DNA from: Haliscomenobacter sp040403615
GTDB lineage: Bacteria; Bacteroidota; Bacteroidia; Chitinophagales; Saprospiraceae
DNA length: 64,000 bases
Direction: 5' to 3'
NCBI RefSeq assembly: GCF_040403615.1
Contig: NZ_JBBAKG010000001.1
Location: 1 to 64,000 of the forward strand
Position numbers and translations under genes: made by a program. Each line of letters starts with the position of its first letter. Position 1 is the stretch's first letter. Under the pieces are notes generated by a model, which had not been told where the DNA came from, made no database searches, and was given only the letters and a program-made list of their open reading frames with translations. Positions 7,145-14,587 of this stretch are shown here, one piece after another.

Positions 7145-8065
7145 TTACGAACTCAATAAAGATTTTAAATTGTCCAGAGATATAGTTACAATATTGCCAC
7201 TAGGGTCTTTTACTTTAACAACAGAATTGCCGTGCAAGCACCCAATCTCACGGCGGAATCGATCATCGCCCAGTTGTGCTCGCATGTTTTCGCCCCAGGA
7301 CTCGTTGCGATCAGGATGCTCTTGCCAGTAACTGCGATAGGCCTTGAATCCGTTTATGCCTAGTGGAGTAGGGTTACCATATTCATCTTCGGTCTTGTTG
7401 GCACCTTTCCAGATAAAAGCAAACTGATCCTCGTCTGAGTTGGGTGTGCTTGTGATAATTGCTTTACCACCTGTGGCCAAGGTAGGTGAGATACTAGTCC
7501 AGAACTCTCGTGCAATAGTGGGTCGCACATACGCAAACTCATCAGCATAGAGCAAGGTAATACTCATACCACGTCCGGTTGTTTCTGTTGTGGTTGCACT
7601 CACAATACGACTACCGTTTTCAAAGTCTATTGAGCCTTTGTTGTAGCTTGTGACACCTGCTCGTATATGATCCGGGCACAGTTCATATGCAAAGCGTATG
7701 CGTTGCATGATCTCCTGAGCACCTGTGTATTTGTGTGCCGCTACCAGGATAGTGGAGTCCGGCACAAACATGCTGTACCACAACAGGTAGCCGGCTGCTG
7801 ATGTTGATTTTCCAGTTTGCCGTGGCATCATGGAGATTGAGTAGCGATTGTTATGATAGGTATCAATCAGTTTGACTTGATAAGAATACGGATGATACAA
7901 CATTTTGCCCTGTGTAGGGTGTTGTATATGGAAAAAGTGATCCATAAAGTAGTGCGGCCCTGTGACAGGATCAGCACACTTCAAAAACTCATCCAATTGT
8001 GGATCTGTGAATGTTTGATGACGATGAGGAGACTTGACCAGTACGGTCTCAAGTGGTTTTGCCAT
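7145..8065 (-). CDS. 17: Large terminase (gp17), N-terminal half: ATPase plus N-intein
   Basis: A 306-aa product. Residues 1-275 are the ATPase motor that drives DNA into the prohead: Walker A-like PRQTGKST, Walker B LLYADEFAY and the coupling motif STPN are all present, as in T4 gp17. Residues 276-306 are an N-intein starting CLHGNSVVKV. The reading frame then stops, so the nuclease half must come from the gene at 5240-6322 by protein trans-splicing. I chose the ATG at 8065 (MAKPLE); an in-frame TTG lies 6 bases upstream. The break is not a simple frameshift, because both sides carry intein motifs at the extein junction (REIG / CEFI). Confidence 0.9.
   Translation of the reverse strand: MAKPLETVLVKSPHRHQTFTDPQLDEFLKCADPVTGPHYFMDHFFHIQHPTQGKMLYHPYSYQVKLIDTYHNNRYSISMMPRQTGKSTSAAGYLLWYSMFVPDSTILVAAHKYTGAQEIMQRIRFAYELCPDHIRAGVTSYNKGSIDFENGSRIVSATTTETTGRGMSITLLYADEFAYVRPTIAREFWTSISPTLATGGKAIITSTPNSDEDQFAFIWKGANKTEDEYGNPTPLGINGFKAYRSYWQEHPDRNESWGENMRAQLGDDRFRREIGCLHGNSVVKVKDPSGNIVTISLDNLKSLLSS
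7148..7240 (-). other. N-terminal half of split intein in terminase (31 aa)
   Basis: Starts at Cys1 of CLHGNSVVKV, a typical block A, and continues for only 31 residues to the stop codon. The short N-part and long C-part resemble the atypical split inteins known from other terminase genes such as AceL-TerL (recalled, not searched). Block B lies in the other half. Confidence 0.88.
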
Positions 8066-8105
8066 GATCAAGTAGTTATCTTGAATCTAACCACAATTGA
8101 TTATA

Positions 8106-8543
8106 TTAATTGCACCAGGATGTTTTGGCTTCGCCGTAGTACTCGCGAGCAAATCCATTTTGTATCAGCATGACTCGCAAACTTTGCCCATTGAGTAAGA
8201 CATCACCTAGCACACGTCCACCATACTTGTCCCAGTCCATCAACACAACCTGTCGCTTTTGTGCAGATTCCACAGCATGTTTTGTGAATGCACTCGCAGC
8301 TTCTCCACGCTGTGCTTCACTGGCACAGGCTGCACGAAATCCTTTTTCAGGAGTGTCCACACCGTACACTCTGATACTGAGTTCTTTCTTGAGTGGCGCA
8401 GGCAAAAAATCTGCTTGAAAAGCCACTGTGTCGCCGTCTATGACTCTGGTGATCACAGCATCATAGGTCACTCCAGGCTTTTGTTTGGGTTGTGCAACAG
8501 CAAGCACAGGCACGATCAGCAAGAGTAGGAGTAGTTGTTTCAT
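8106..8543 (-). CDS. Exported thermonuclease (SNase family)
   Basis: A 145-aa staphylococcal-nuclease-like protein. A signal peptide is clear: MKQLLLLLLIVPVLAVAQ with an AVA-Q cleavage site. The fold signature follows: VIDGDTV (Asp36, Asp38), IRVYGVDTPE (Arg58, Asp63, Glu66) and KYGGRVLGDV (Arg110). These match the calcium-binding and catalytic Arg/Glu/Arg set of S. aureus nuclease, so the enzyme is probably an active DNA/RNA-cleaving phosphodiesterase. The signal peptide suggests action in the periplasm or outside the cell rather than on intracellular DNA. It sits just upstream of the terminase in the same direction. Its ATG at 8543 has no strong ribosome site. Confidence 0.88.
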   Translation of the reverse strand: MKQLLLLLLIVPVLAVAQPKQKPGVTYDAVITRVIDGDTVAFQADFLPAPLKKELSIRVYGVDTPEKGFRAACASEAQRGEAASAFTKHAVESAQKRQVVLMDWDKYGGRVLGDVLLNGQSLRVMLIQNGFAREYYGEAKTSWCN

Positions 8544-8552
8544 GTTAATATT

Positions 8553-8831
8553 TCAAGTGTAGTACACAATCTCACCAGTTGTGGGATTGTATGCCATTTG
8601 GTAGAAGCCTGCAGGTAATCCACTGACTCCACCGTTGCCAATGCCTGCAGCAATTTGTGTTAATGCACCTGAACTATTGCCAATAAACACTTGATCAGTG
8701 CTTTGATCAACTACCAGTTCGCCAGGCCTGGCATTGCCGTTGTAGTTTTCTATGGTTACTTGTGCGTTGTCTTTCATCACTGCACGGCTAATGCCAGTGA
8801 TATCGTCGTACGGTGGGGGTGGACTGGCCAT
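8553..8831 (-). CDS. Small unknown protein, fibre-like segment
   Basis: A 92-aa protein of unknown function. The part GELVVDQSTDQVFIGNSSG resembles short beta segments found in phage fibre and adhesin proteins (GxLxxDxxTxxVFIGN), and the last 15 residues end in GEIVYYT. It may be a minor virion or fibre-associated protein. It lies in a run of small minus-strand genes between the thermonuclease and the capsid-targeting-like pair. The ATG at 8831 follows a weak ribosome region. Confidence 0.6.
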   Translation of the reverse strand: MASPPPPYDDITGISRAVMKDNAQVTIENYNGNARPGELVVDQSTDQVFIGNSSGALTQIAAGIGNGGVSGLPAGFYQMAYNPTTGEIVYYT

Positions 8832-8845
8832 GATCTAGATATTTT

Positions 8846-9232
8846 TCAGCGTGGGTAACCTGCAAAACCCTTGACCGGGCTGGTATGATTCACCGACGCA
8901 GGCTCTATGCTGTTTGGCGTACTTATTTGTACTTTTTTACTAGGCAAGCCGGCCATTTTTAACGCTTGATCAATTACGAGTTCAACAGAATCATTGAACC
9001 CAGCCACAACTGCATGTTCGCCAAATGCTGCTGTTGCTGACCAAGCGGGTAGTTGGTCGGTGATGCCATCAGTTCCGGCATCGCTTCTGGCACGAGCCAT
9101 GGCCACACCAAATCTATATATTTCATAAGGGTCTGAGGAGTTTACGCCGGGCAACACAAACACATGATTCATGGGATCTGCCTGCTCTGGCGGCAAGTTT
9201 TTTTCTTCGGTCACGAACTCTCGTGCTCTCAT
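8846..9232 (-). CDS. Small protein with capsid-targeting-like N-terminus (copy 1)
   Basis: 128 aa, unknown function. It starts MRAREFVTE and ends PVKGFAGYPR. The next gene upstream has the same N-terminus and nearly the same C-terminus (PVVGFRGYPR), with different middles, so the two look like diverged duplicates. The start resembles the T4 capsid-targeting sequence MKTYQEFIAE, which directs internal proteins into the prohead and is cut by gp21 after the Glu. A packaged internal head protein is therefore plausible (inference). Its ATG overlaps the stop of the upstream copy (ATGA). Confidence 0.7.
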   Translation of the reverse strand: MRAREFVTEEKNLPPEQADPMNHVFVLPGVNSSDPYEIYRFGVAMARARSDAGTDGITDQLPAWSATAAFGEHAVVAGFNDSVELVIDQALKMAGLPSKKVQISTPNSIEPASVNHTSPVKGFAGYPR

Positions 9233-9603
9233 CTGGGGTATCCTCGAAATCCCACCACAGGACTGGCAACGTTGACCTCTGGATGCTCGCCACTATTCAG
9301 GTCACCTTTGTTGGTGTCAGTCCAAGCAGCACCAGCTGCCTTGTAGGCCTGCTTGAGCATGTTCTGTTCTACCTCAGTATAAGGATGTGCTGTTTTTTCT
9401 TTGCCAGCCCAGCTCTTGTAATCCATCTTGATCGGTTTACCAGAACCGTCTGCCATGGCCACTGCCATCATCACACGATTGAGAGTATAGTCGCTGTTGG
9501 CCCGTTCACTGTCGTGAAACGTGTTGAGTCCCACTGTGGCAGCTTGATTGCGAGTGCTGATTTTTCCTGCATGAGTCTCAGTCACAAACTCTCGTGCTCT
9601 CAT
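9229..9603 (-). CDS. Small protein with capsid-targeting-like N-terminus (copy 2)
   Basis: 124 aa, unknown function, starting MRAREFVTE and ending PVVGFRGYPR, as in the gene that follows it. The middle is polar with YTEVEQNMLKQAYKAAG as a likely helix. The shared ends with a variable middle suggest duplication and diversification, as seen for T4 internal proteins. The stop overlaps the start of copy 1 by 4 bases (ATGA), so translation is probably coupled. Confidence 0.7.
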   Translation of the reverse strand: MRAREFVTETHAGKISTRNQAATVGLNTFHDSERANSDYTLNRVMMAVAMADGSGKPIKMDYKSWAGKEKTAHPYTEVEQNMLKQAYKAAGAAWTDTNKGDLNSGEHPEVNVASPVVGFRGYPR

Positions 9604-9609
9604 TGAGTA

Positions 9610-9939
9610 TTACCCAACAATACCGTTGACACCTGCTGTGGCTGATGAGGCTGTGCCCAGGGCCGTGGCAGTGAATGCAGTGCCTGTGATGATGTTGAGA
9701 TAATTTCCCACACCCACATAGTACTGCTGAACTGAGTTGCCAGGAACTTGTATGGCGTTGGCATACAGGTTGCCAGTTGGCGTGCTCATGGTGGCGTTGG
9801 CGGGTCTACCATTGGCCTGTGTATAGGTCAATTGTGTTACATTGACTTGAAATGTAACGTTGGAAAGTGTTGTGGCAATTTCCACTTTGTCTGTGGTCCA
9901 GGCAACATTTGATACTGCGTTTACGACTTGGATGGCCAT
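9610..9939 (-). CDS. Small beta-rich protein, probably structural
   Basis: 109 aa, not recognised. It is rich in Thr, Asn, Val and Ala and almost free of charged residues after residue 22, with alternating patterns such as VTFQVNVTQLTYT, which suggests a beta sandwich typical of small virion or decoration proteins. No catalytic motif is seen. Its ATG overlaps the stop of the 59-aa gene upstream (TAATG). Confidence 0.6.
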   Translation of the reverse strand: MAIQVVNAVSNVAWTTDKVEIATTLSNVTFQVNVTQLTYTQANGRPANATMSTPTGNLYANAIQVPGNSVQQYYVGVGNYLNIITGTAFTATALGTASSATAGVNGIVG

Positions 9940-10118
9940 TATTTGTTATCCTTGTTTAGATCTGCAACATCAACCGGCCGGAACAAATTTGTGGTTTGCG
10001 ATAGCACACCAGGAATAAACGCTGGTTGATTGCGTACCTCTGCAGGGGTAGGAGCCAGCGGATGCCGTTCAGACAGCCTGTTCATGGTCTCTGCATAGGT
10101 TTGGAATTGTGGTGTCAT
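9939..10118 (-). CDS. Small unknown protein, 59 aa
   Basis: An ORF that fits exactly between its neighbours: its ATG at 10118 lies 1 base after the stop of the 943-aa gene, and its TAA overlaps the ATG of the next gene (TAATG). The product begins MTPQFQTYAETMNRLSE and ends VADLNKDNK; it is Pro-rich in the middle with no known motif. The perfect packing on both sides is the main support. Function unknown. Confidence 0.6.
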   Translation of the reverse strand: MTPQFQTYAETMNRLSERHPLAPTPAEVRNQPAFIPGVLSQTTNLFRPVDVADLNKDNK

Positions 10119-10119
10119 A

Positions 10120-12951
10120 TCAATACTTGAAGTTGTGCAGTTCTCTCATGAGACTGTGTGCCATCTGGTCTTCTTTGACCGGTTTCACTGGCTCATCCAC
10201 TGCTTGTGGTGTTGCTGATTTTGTCACAGGCTTGACCACTGGCTTTTTGTCAGCGGCTGCGGCAGCTGATGCTGGGCTCACAGGCTCATCCACATGCTGT
10301 GGTGTTGCCAACTTGACTGGTGGTGCTGCTTCGGCCACTGGCAGTCCTGCCATTTCCATCATGCGGCGCAGAGCAGCAGCATCTTCATATGCATGTTGAC
10401 GATCTTGTTGGCTGGCAATTACAGGAACTGTGGACTGACCAGTTGACTTGGGACCGTCTATGCCACCTGAGTACATCATGGCATCATCAGTGCCTTCGGC
10501 CTCTGTAGGATAGTCTGGGTGATTCTCGGTAGCGTCTGTGTCACCGTAGGCTTCGTCCATGGTGTCTGAATTATCACAGCCGCAATCACTTGATCCGCAT
10601 GTGGGGCAAGTGTCAGAGTGATCACTGTCATGACCACCGTGCAACTCATTGCTGAGTTCTGCTGCTAGGTCATCAGTGCCGTCATCAAAGTCCATGATTT
10701 TGATTTGATCTGGTTGCACCACACCGTTGTTCATGTGTGGCATGTGGTCATTGCCACCGCCCATGCCTGCCATTCTCAGCATGCTGGCCAGTGCTGTTGC
10801 ATCTTCGTCTGTGGCTGTGACTGTGAGACTACGACTTGGACCACCGTGGTCGTCATTGTTCATGCTCATGTTGATGTTCATGCTTTCAGAGATCATATCT
10901 TCCAGTTTGCGATTCAAACTGTCGTAGATGCCTTTGCCGTAGCTCATGCCGCCGCTGGATTTAGGAGCAGCTGAATCACTGGTGGCCACTGAACCAGAAC
11001 TGGTTGTTTCATCTACTTCTTTGGTTTTCTTGGCTGCTTTTTCAGGCAGGCCCTTGTGCTTGGTGCTGGCAAAATCTTCTGCGTCCGACTTCTTCATTGT
11101 CTTGGCTACATTGGCAACTTCTTTTGATGCAGGTTTCTCGCCTTTCTTAGCAGCACTAACCATACCCATAAAACGTTGTTGCTTTTTGCTCACTGCTTTT
11201 TCAGCAATGGGTTCTTGCTCATCGTCCATGTCCATGTCGTCGTCTTGTTGATTCTGCATGTAGTCATCCACAGCAGTCATCATGGTTTCAATCTTGGCCA
11301 ACTTGGACTGTACCCATTCTGGTAGGTTGTCATCGTCGCCCAGTATTTTTTCTAAGGCCTGTGCATGACGTACCACAGTCTTGATCTGATCCTTGGCCAT
11401 GTCGCCTTCTTGATCGTACTCGCCTTGGTCTTTTGGATCCAGATCGTCTTCACCTACCATCTTGTTTCTGGTAATTTTGCCAGTGAATGGTTTTAGTTTG
11501 ACCTTGTCTCCAAATGCACTGAAGTCTGGCTTCATGACTTCGCCTGTGTCTGCTGACGCATTGTTCTTGGGACGACCGCGACCACGTGAGCCTTGTCCAG
11601 CTGCCGCAGCGGCTTGTTTTTTTGTGCGAATTGCCTTGGCGTCTTCTTTGTCGCCATCATATTCGGTGCCGTATGTGCCTTTGTGAACAAAGCTGGTGGG
11701 CTTTTGTTTTTCGGGTTGTTTGAAATTTTTGTAGTCAAACGCATTACCGGTGCTGGCTTCTTCCATGTCACTATTGCGACCTTGTTTGGCACCTTTGCGT
11801 AGCATAGCAAAGTCCGTGGCATCTAGTTTGCCATTGTGATTTCTATCTAATTTCTTTTGCTTTGGGCTCAATGCACTACGCATGGCTTCGGCAGCCACAT
11901 CGCCTAGCATTTCGTCAACTTCTTTTTTGGCACCAACAATCTTGTCAGCAAAAGTGATCTTGTCAAAGGGTTTTGCTAATTTGGCAAACTTCTGTTGCTT
12001 GGGTGTCATTGGAATGCTACCTTGGTCTTCGGGCAGATTGGGTTCTGTGTGTGTACCTTTTGCGGCCTTGATACTGCTTTTTAAACTGGAGATTTGATCT
12101 CTTGATGGAAGGCCTTTTCGTTTGCCATGTGTGTTGATGCTGTTCTTAGCAGAATATCTAAATCCCTTGGTCAATGGATCTGTGCGTTCATATTCGTCGC
12201 CAACTCCGCCCATTCGGCGTTTGGCACCTTGATAATCATCTGGCTTGACTCTGTTGTAGTACACGTCTTCTGAATCATCTCGGTCTGCCTCTGGAGGCTC
12301 TTGCGTATATAACTTGTCTTTGTATTTGGCATCACGGTATTTTGCTGCTTCGTCCACATCTCTAACACCACGAGCAGCAGATTTCATTGGCTCTGTTGTA
12401 TTGCCATCTTTGTCAATGTCCAGGAAGTCTGGTTTGAAATCACCTTCGTCTATGCTTTCATCATACTGGTCAAACTTCTTACGAGCCGCTGCCTTTGTCT
12501 TTTCGCTGGCACCTTCTCGGCCTAGTTGTTGTAATTTTTCCATGCCCGGTTTGGTATATTTTTTTATGCCAAAGGCAGCTTGTAATGCTGACTCGTCCAT
12601 GCCTGCACTTTCACGTTCCATACGTGCATTAAAGTCATTGCTCATGCGTTCTTTTTTGTCTTTGAGATGTTGTAGTGCTGCTTGAGCCTTGGCATCGCCA
12701 GCAGCAGCTTTCTTTCTAAGATTGGCTGCATGACTTGCGTCCAGACCTCTGCGATTTTCAGCACCAATACTGTTGGGATTGTATGCTTCTTCAACGTCTT
12801 TTTCTCCAAGAAAACCCATGCCTTCTTTGGTAGCACGTTCGTTGAGAATCTTAGTCAGTGAACTGACCTGCTCATTGAGTTGTTGGGTTTTAACTTCTGG
12901 TGTGGCACGGATGCTGTCAAGTTTTTTGTTTAGGTCGTAGAAAAATGTCAT
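10120..12951 (-). CDS. Large 943-aa polar protein with EF-hand-like loops, probably virion-associated
   Basis: Not recognised as an enzyme. The sequence is very polar, Ala/Asp/Lys-rich and largely low in complexity. Two loops look like EF-hand or dockerin calcium sites: DIDKDGNTTEP near residue 177 and LDRNHNGKLDATDF near 367. A Cys-rich patch near residue 780 (CPTCGSSDCGC) could bind zinc. It includes Met/Asp-rich stretches (MDMDDEQEP). Similar long acidic proteins occur near head genes in T4-like marine phages, where they are virion or core proteins; that role is inferred. The ATG at 12951 is preceded by AGAGGATAAACC. Confidence 0.8.
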   Translation of the reverse strand: MTFFYDLNKKLDSIRATPEVKTQQLNEQVSSLTKILNERATKEGMGFLGEKDVEEAYNPNSIGAENRRGLDASHAANLRKKAAAGDAKAQAALQHLKDKKERMSNDFNARMERESAGMDESALQAAFGIKKYTKPGMEKLQQLGREGASEKTKAAARKKFDQYDESIDEGDFKPDFLDIDKDGNTTEPMKSAARGVRDVDEAAKYRDAKYKDKLYTQEPPEADRDDSEDVYYNRVKPDDYQGAKRRMGGVGDEYERTDPLTKGFRYSAKNSINTHGKRKGLPSRDQISSLKSSIKAAKGTHTEPNLPEDQGSIPMTPKQQKFAKLAKPFDKITFADKIVGAKKEVDEMLGDVAAEAMRSALSPKQKKLDRNHNGKLDATDFAMLRKGAKQGRNSDMEEASTGNAFDYKNFKQPEKQKPTSFVHKGTYGTEYDGDKEDAKAIRTKKQAAAAAGQGSRGRGRPKNNASADTGEVMKPDFSAFGDKVKLKPFTGKITRNKMVGEDDLDPKDQGEYDQEGDMAKDQIKTVVRHAQALEKILGDDDNLPEWVQSKLAKIETMMTAVDDYMQNQQDDDMDMDDEQEPIAEKAVSKKQQRFMGMVSAAKKGEKPASKEVANVAKTMKKSDAEDFASTKHKGLPEKAAKKTKEVDETTSSGSVATSDSAAPKSSGGMSYGKGIYDSLNRKLEDMISESMNINMSMNNDDHGGPSRSLTVTATDEDATALASMLRMAGMGGGNDHMPHMNNGVVQPDQIKIMDFDDGTDDLAAELSNELHGGHDSDHSDTCPTCGSSDCGCDNSDTMDEAYGDTDATENHPDYPTEAEGTDDAMMYSGGIDGPKSTGQSTVPVIASQQDRQHAYEDAAALRRMMEMAGLPVAEAAPPVKLATPQHVDEPVSPASAAAAADKKPVVKPVTKSATPQAVDEPVKPVKEDQMAHSLMRELHNFKY

Positions 12952-12954
12952 GGT

Positions 12955-13563
12955 TTATCCTCTTGTGTTGTAGCCAGTGGCCGGCTTGGGCTGACGTTTG
13001 ATATTGGTCATTGGGCTGGTGTTGCCCTGTGGCAAATCATTTGTGGTTTTTGCAGGAGGAGTTCGACCACCAGCAATAGTAAAGTCACTGCGATATGCAT
13101 TTTTTAATACAGCATGATCGTATGGGCCTGTTGAATAGTCCTTTGACAAGGCACGTTGAGCCGCATCAGGTGCAGGATAAGCAGTGTCCCGTATCAGGTC
13201 TTTGTTTTGTGCTTCGATGTCTGTGATCTCTTTGTCAATGCTGTCCACGTATGGTTGTGTAAGCAGGCGGATTCTGTTGGGGTTGAACCCCAACAACTGT
13301 GCCAGCTGTTGCACCTGCGGCTCAATAGCAGGGTATCTAAAGCTCACATCAACTGATGTTACCATTTCGTTTTCTGCACCAGGAAAGTCCTTGAGCAGGT
13401 GCTGCACTGGTGTGGTTTTTTTCTCTGACATTTTTGCAATGTCAAACTGCTTGAGCTTTTCTTTGAGATCTACGATAAAGCCTGGCGGCACATCACCCAG
13501 AATTTTGATCCGGTAATTGTACGTGCGTTCGCTTTCGGAAAGATATTGATGAAATTTTTTCAT
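12955..13563 (-). CDS. Unknown 202-aa protein with capsid-targeting-like N-terminus
   Basis: Begins MKKFHQYLSE, close to the T4 capsid-targeting peptide MKTYQEFIAE with an L-x-E cleavage-type end. After it comes a domain with YNYRIKILGDVPPGFIVDLKEKL, which reads like a small ferredoxin-type beta-alpha-beta fold. The last 70 residues are Pro/Gly/Asn-rich and probably disordered. Function unknown; an internal head or scaffold-associated protein is the most likely reading. It is preceded by a CTAAATAT box and an AGGACC ribosome site. Confidence 0.65.
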   Translation of the reverse strand: MKKFHQYLSESERTYNYRIKILGDVPPGFIVDLKEKLKQFDIAKMSEKKTTPVQHLLKDFPGAENEMVTSVDVSFRYPAIEPQVQQLAQLLGFNPNRIRLLTQPYVDSIDKEITDIEAQNKDLIRDTAYPAPDAAQRALSKDYSTGPYDHAVLKNAYRSDFTIAGGRTPPAKTTNDLPQGNTSPMTNIKRQPKPATGYNTRG

Positions 13564-13580
13564 ATTAGGGTCCTATGTGA

Positions 13581-13588
13581 TATTTAGC
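13581..13588 (-). promoter_or_regulatory. GCTAAATA late box before the 202-aa gene
   Basis: The minus strand reads GCTAAATA, and its TAA is also the stop codon of the small terminase gene. About 17 bases follow before the ATG at 13563, enough for a short leader with AGGACC. Confidence 0.45.
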
Positions 13589-14087
13589 CTTTTTTGGCAT
13601 TTGTCTTTCTGTCGCCCAGCAATCTATCCAGCAATTCGTTGCGAGTTATCACGTGGCCGTGGCCCGACTGTGCCGGTGCAGTGTCTGAGTCTGCGATTTT
13701 TATATCCAGGTTGGCTTTTTTCAACTGTAGATCAATCATCTTGAGTTTTTTGTTGAGCTTGGCTGTTTTGGCTGTGAGTGCATGGCCCAGCATGGTGCCT
13801 GCAACACCAAAAATCTCAGCAGCAAATCTTGAATCCACCTGCATGCCCAGACTCATCAGTTCATCAAAGGTGTCTGTGGCTTTTTTTGCCAGTTCATCCA
13901 TTTCAGTGTCTGATGAACTAAGATCTCGAATACCAGGTAGAGCAGCATCAATCTTGTCTATTGTGGTGTCAATTTCGGCCATGGCTGCTTGAGTCTGTTC
14001 TGTGGTGTACACCACTGTGTCGTCTGAGTCTGCAGCGGTTGGCAAATCAAACAAGGCCTCAAGTTTTTTATTGGTCGGAAGGGACAT
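13584..14087 (-). CDS. 16: Small terminase subunit gp16
   Basis: About 167 aa. It matches the gp16 family of T4-like phages: an N-terminus SLPTNKKLEALFDLP, a helical middle with DTFDELMSLGMQVDSR, and a C-terminal region with LNKKLKMIDLQLKKANLD. Gp16 forms rings on DNA, recognises the packaging substrate and stimulates the large terminase ATPase. I prefer the ATG at 14087 over an in-frame TTG at 14123 because homologues start near the SLPT motif. No ribosome site is visible before this ATG; instead CTAAATAC sits 4 bases upstream. Confidence 0.8.
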   Translation of the reverse strand: MSLPTNKKLEALFDLPTAADSDDTVVYTTEQTQAAMAEIDTTIDKIDAALPGIRDLSSSDTEMDELAKKATDTFDELMSLGMQVDSRFAAEIFGVAGTMLGHALTAKTAKLNKKLKMIDLQLKKANLDIKIADSDTAPAQSGHGHVITRNELLDRLLGDRKTNAKKG

Positions 14088-14091
14088 GACG

Positions 14092-14099
14092 TATTTAGC
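14092..14099 (-). promoter_or_regulatory. TAAATA late box 4 bases before gp16
   Basis: The minus strand reads GCTAAATA, then CGTC, then the ATG. There is no purine-rich ribosome site, so a transcript from here would be leaderless. Confidence 0.45.
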
Positions 14100-14137
14100 G
14101 GCAGTTGCGGCCGCTGATTCCAATCTGCATCAGTTGC

Positions 14138-14572
14138 TTACTTCTTGCCACCTTGGTGGAAAATATCAGATTCGGTAATAACTCTGAATGTAAGGCCGTT
14201 GCGCTTGGCCCATTTGGTGGCCTGATCCCATTTGGCGTAGTTGATTGCCACAATAGCACGTTCCTTTGAACTCATTTTTTCTTCAATGATACTTTGTTTT
14301 CTGGGTTTGATCTCTACCAGTTCTGCTCGGGTGGTGTTGTTTTTGGTGCGGTATGTGATCAAGAAATCTGGAATGTAATTGTGCATTTTACCATCTAGCG
14401 GATGACGATACGGTATTACCACGCATTCTGATCCCCACTGCATGATGTTGTCGTTGTTGTCCAGGAATGTCATGAACACCTGTTCCCAACTGCTGCGATA
14501 GGTAGGGCTCTTGTTGCCCACATACTTGGCAGGATTCTTGGGTTGAAATACACCTTTTGCAAAGTTAGCCAT
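14138..14572 (-). CDS. 4: gp4 head completion protein (nuclease-like fold)
   Basis: A 144-aa protein matching T4 gp4 (also called gp50), which finishes filled heads before tail joining. Typical strings are FQPKNPAKYVGN near the start and RSSWEQVFMTFLDNN. The core carries PD-(D/E)xK nuclease residues: Glu30, YIPDF with Asp69, and ELVEIKP with Glu87 and Lys89. Whether gp4 cuts DNA ends is not shown by sequence alone. It is read in the same direction as gp16 downstream and the tail-tube genes upstream. Confidence 0.85.
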   Translation of the reverse strand: MANFAKGVFQPKNPAKYVGNKSPTYRSSWEQVFMTFLDNNDNIMQWGSECVVIPYRHPLDGKMHNYIPDFLITYRTKNNTTRAELVEIKPRKQSIIEEKMSSKERAIVAINYAKWDQATKWAKRNGLTFRVITESDIFHQGGKK

Positions 14573-14587
14573 GGCTGAATCTAGTGA

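Noticed and set aside
5240..8065. Terminase break as a frameshift, pseudogene or sequencing error
   Set aside because: Intein splice-site residues on both sides at the exact extein junction and a full endonuclease gene between argue for a working split intein rather than decay.
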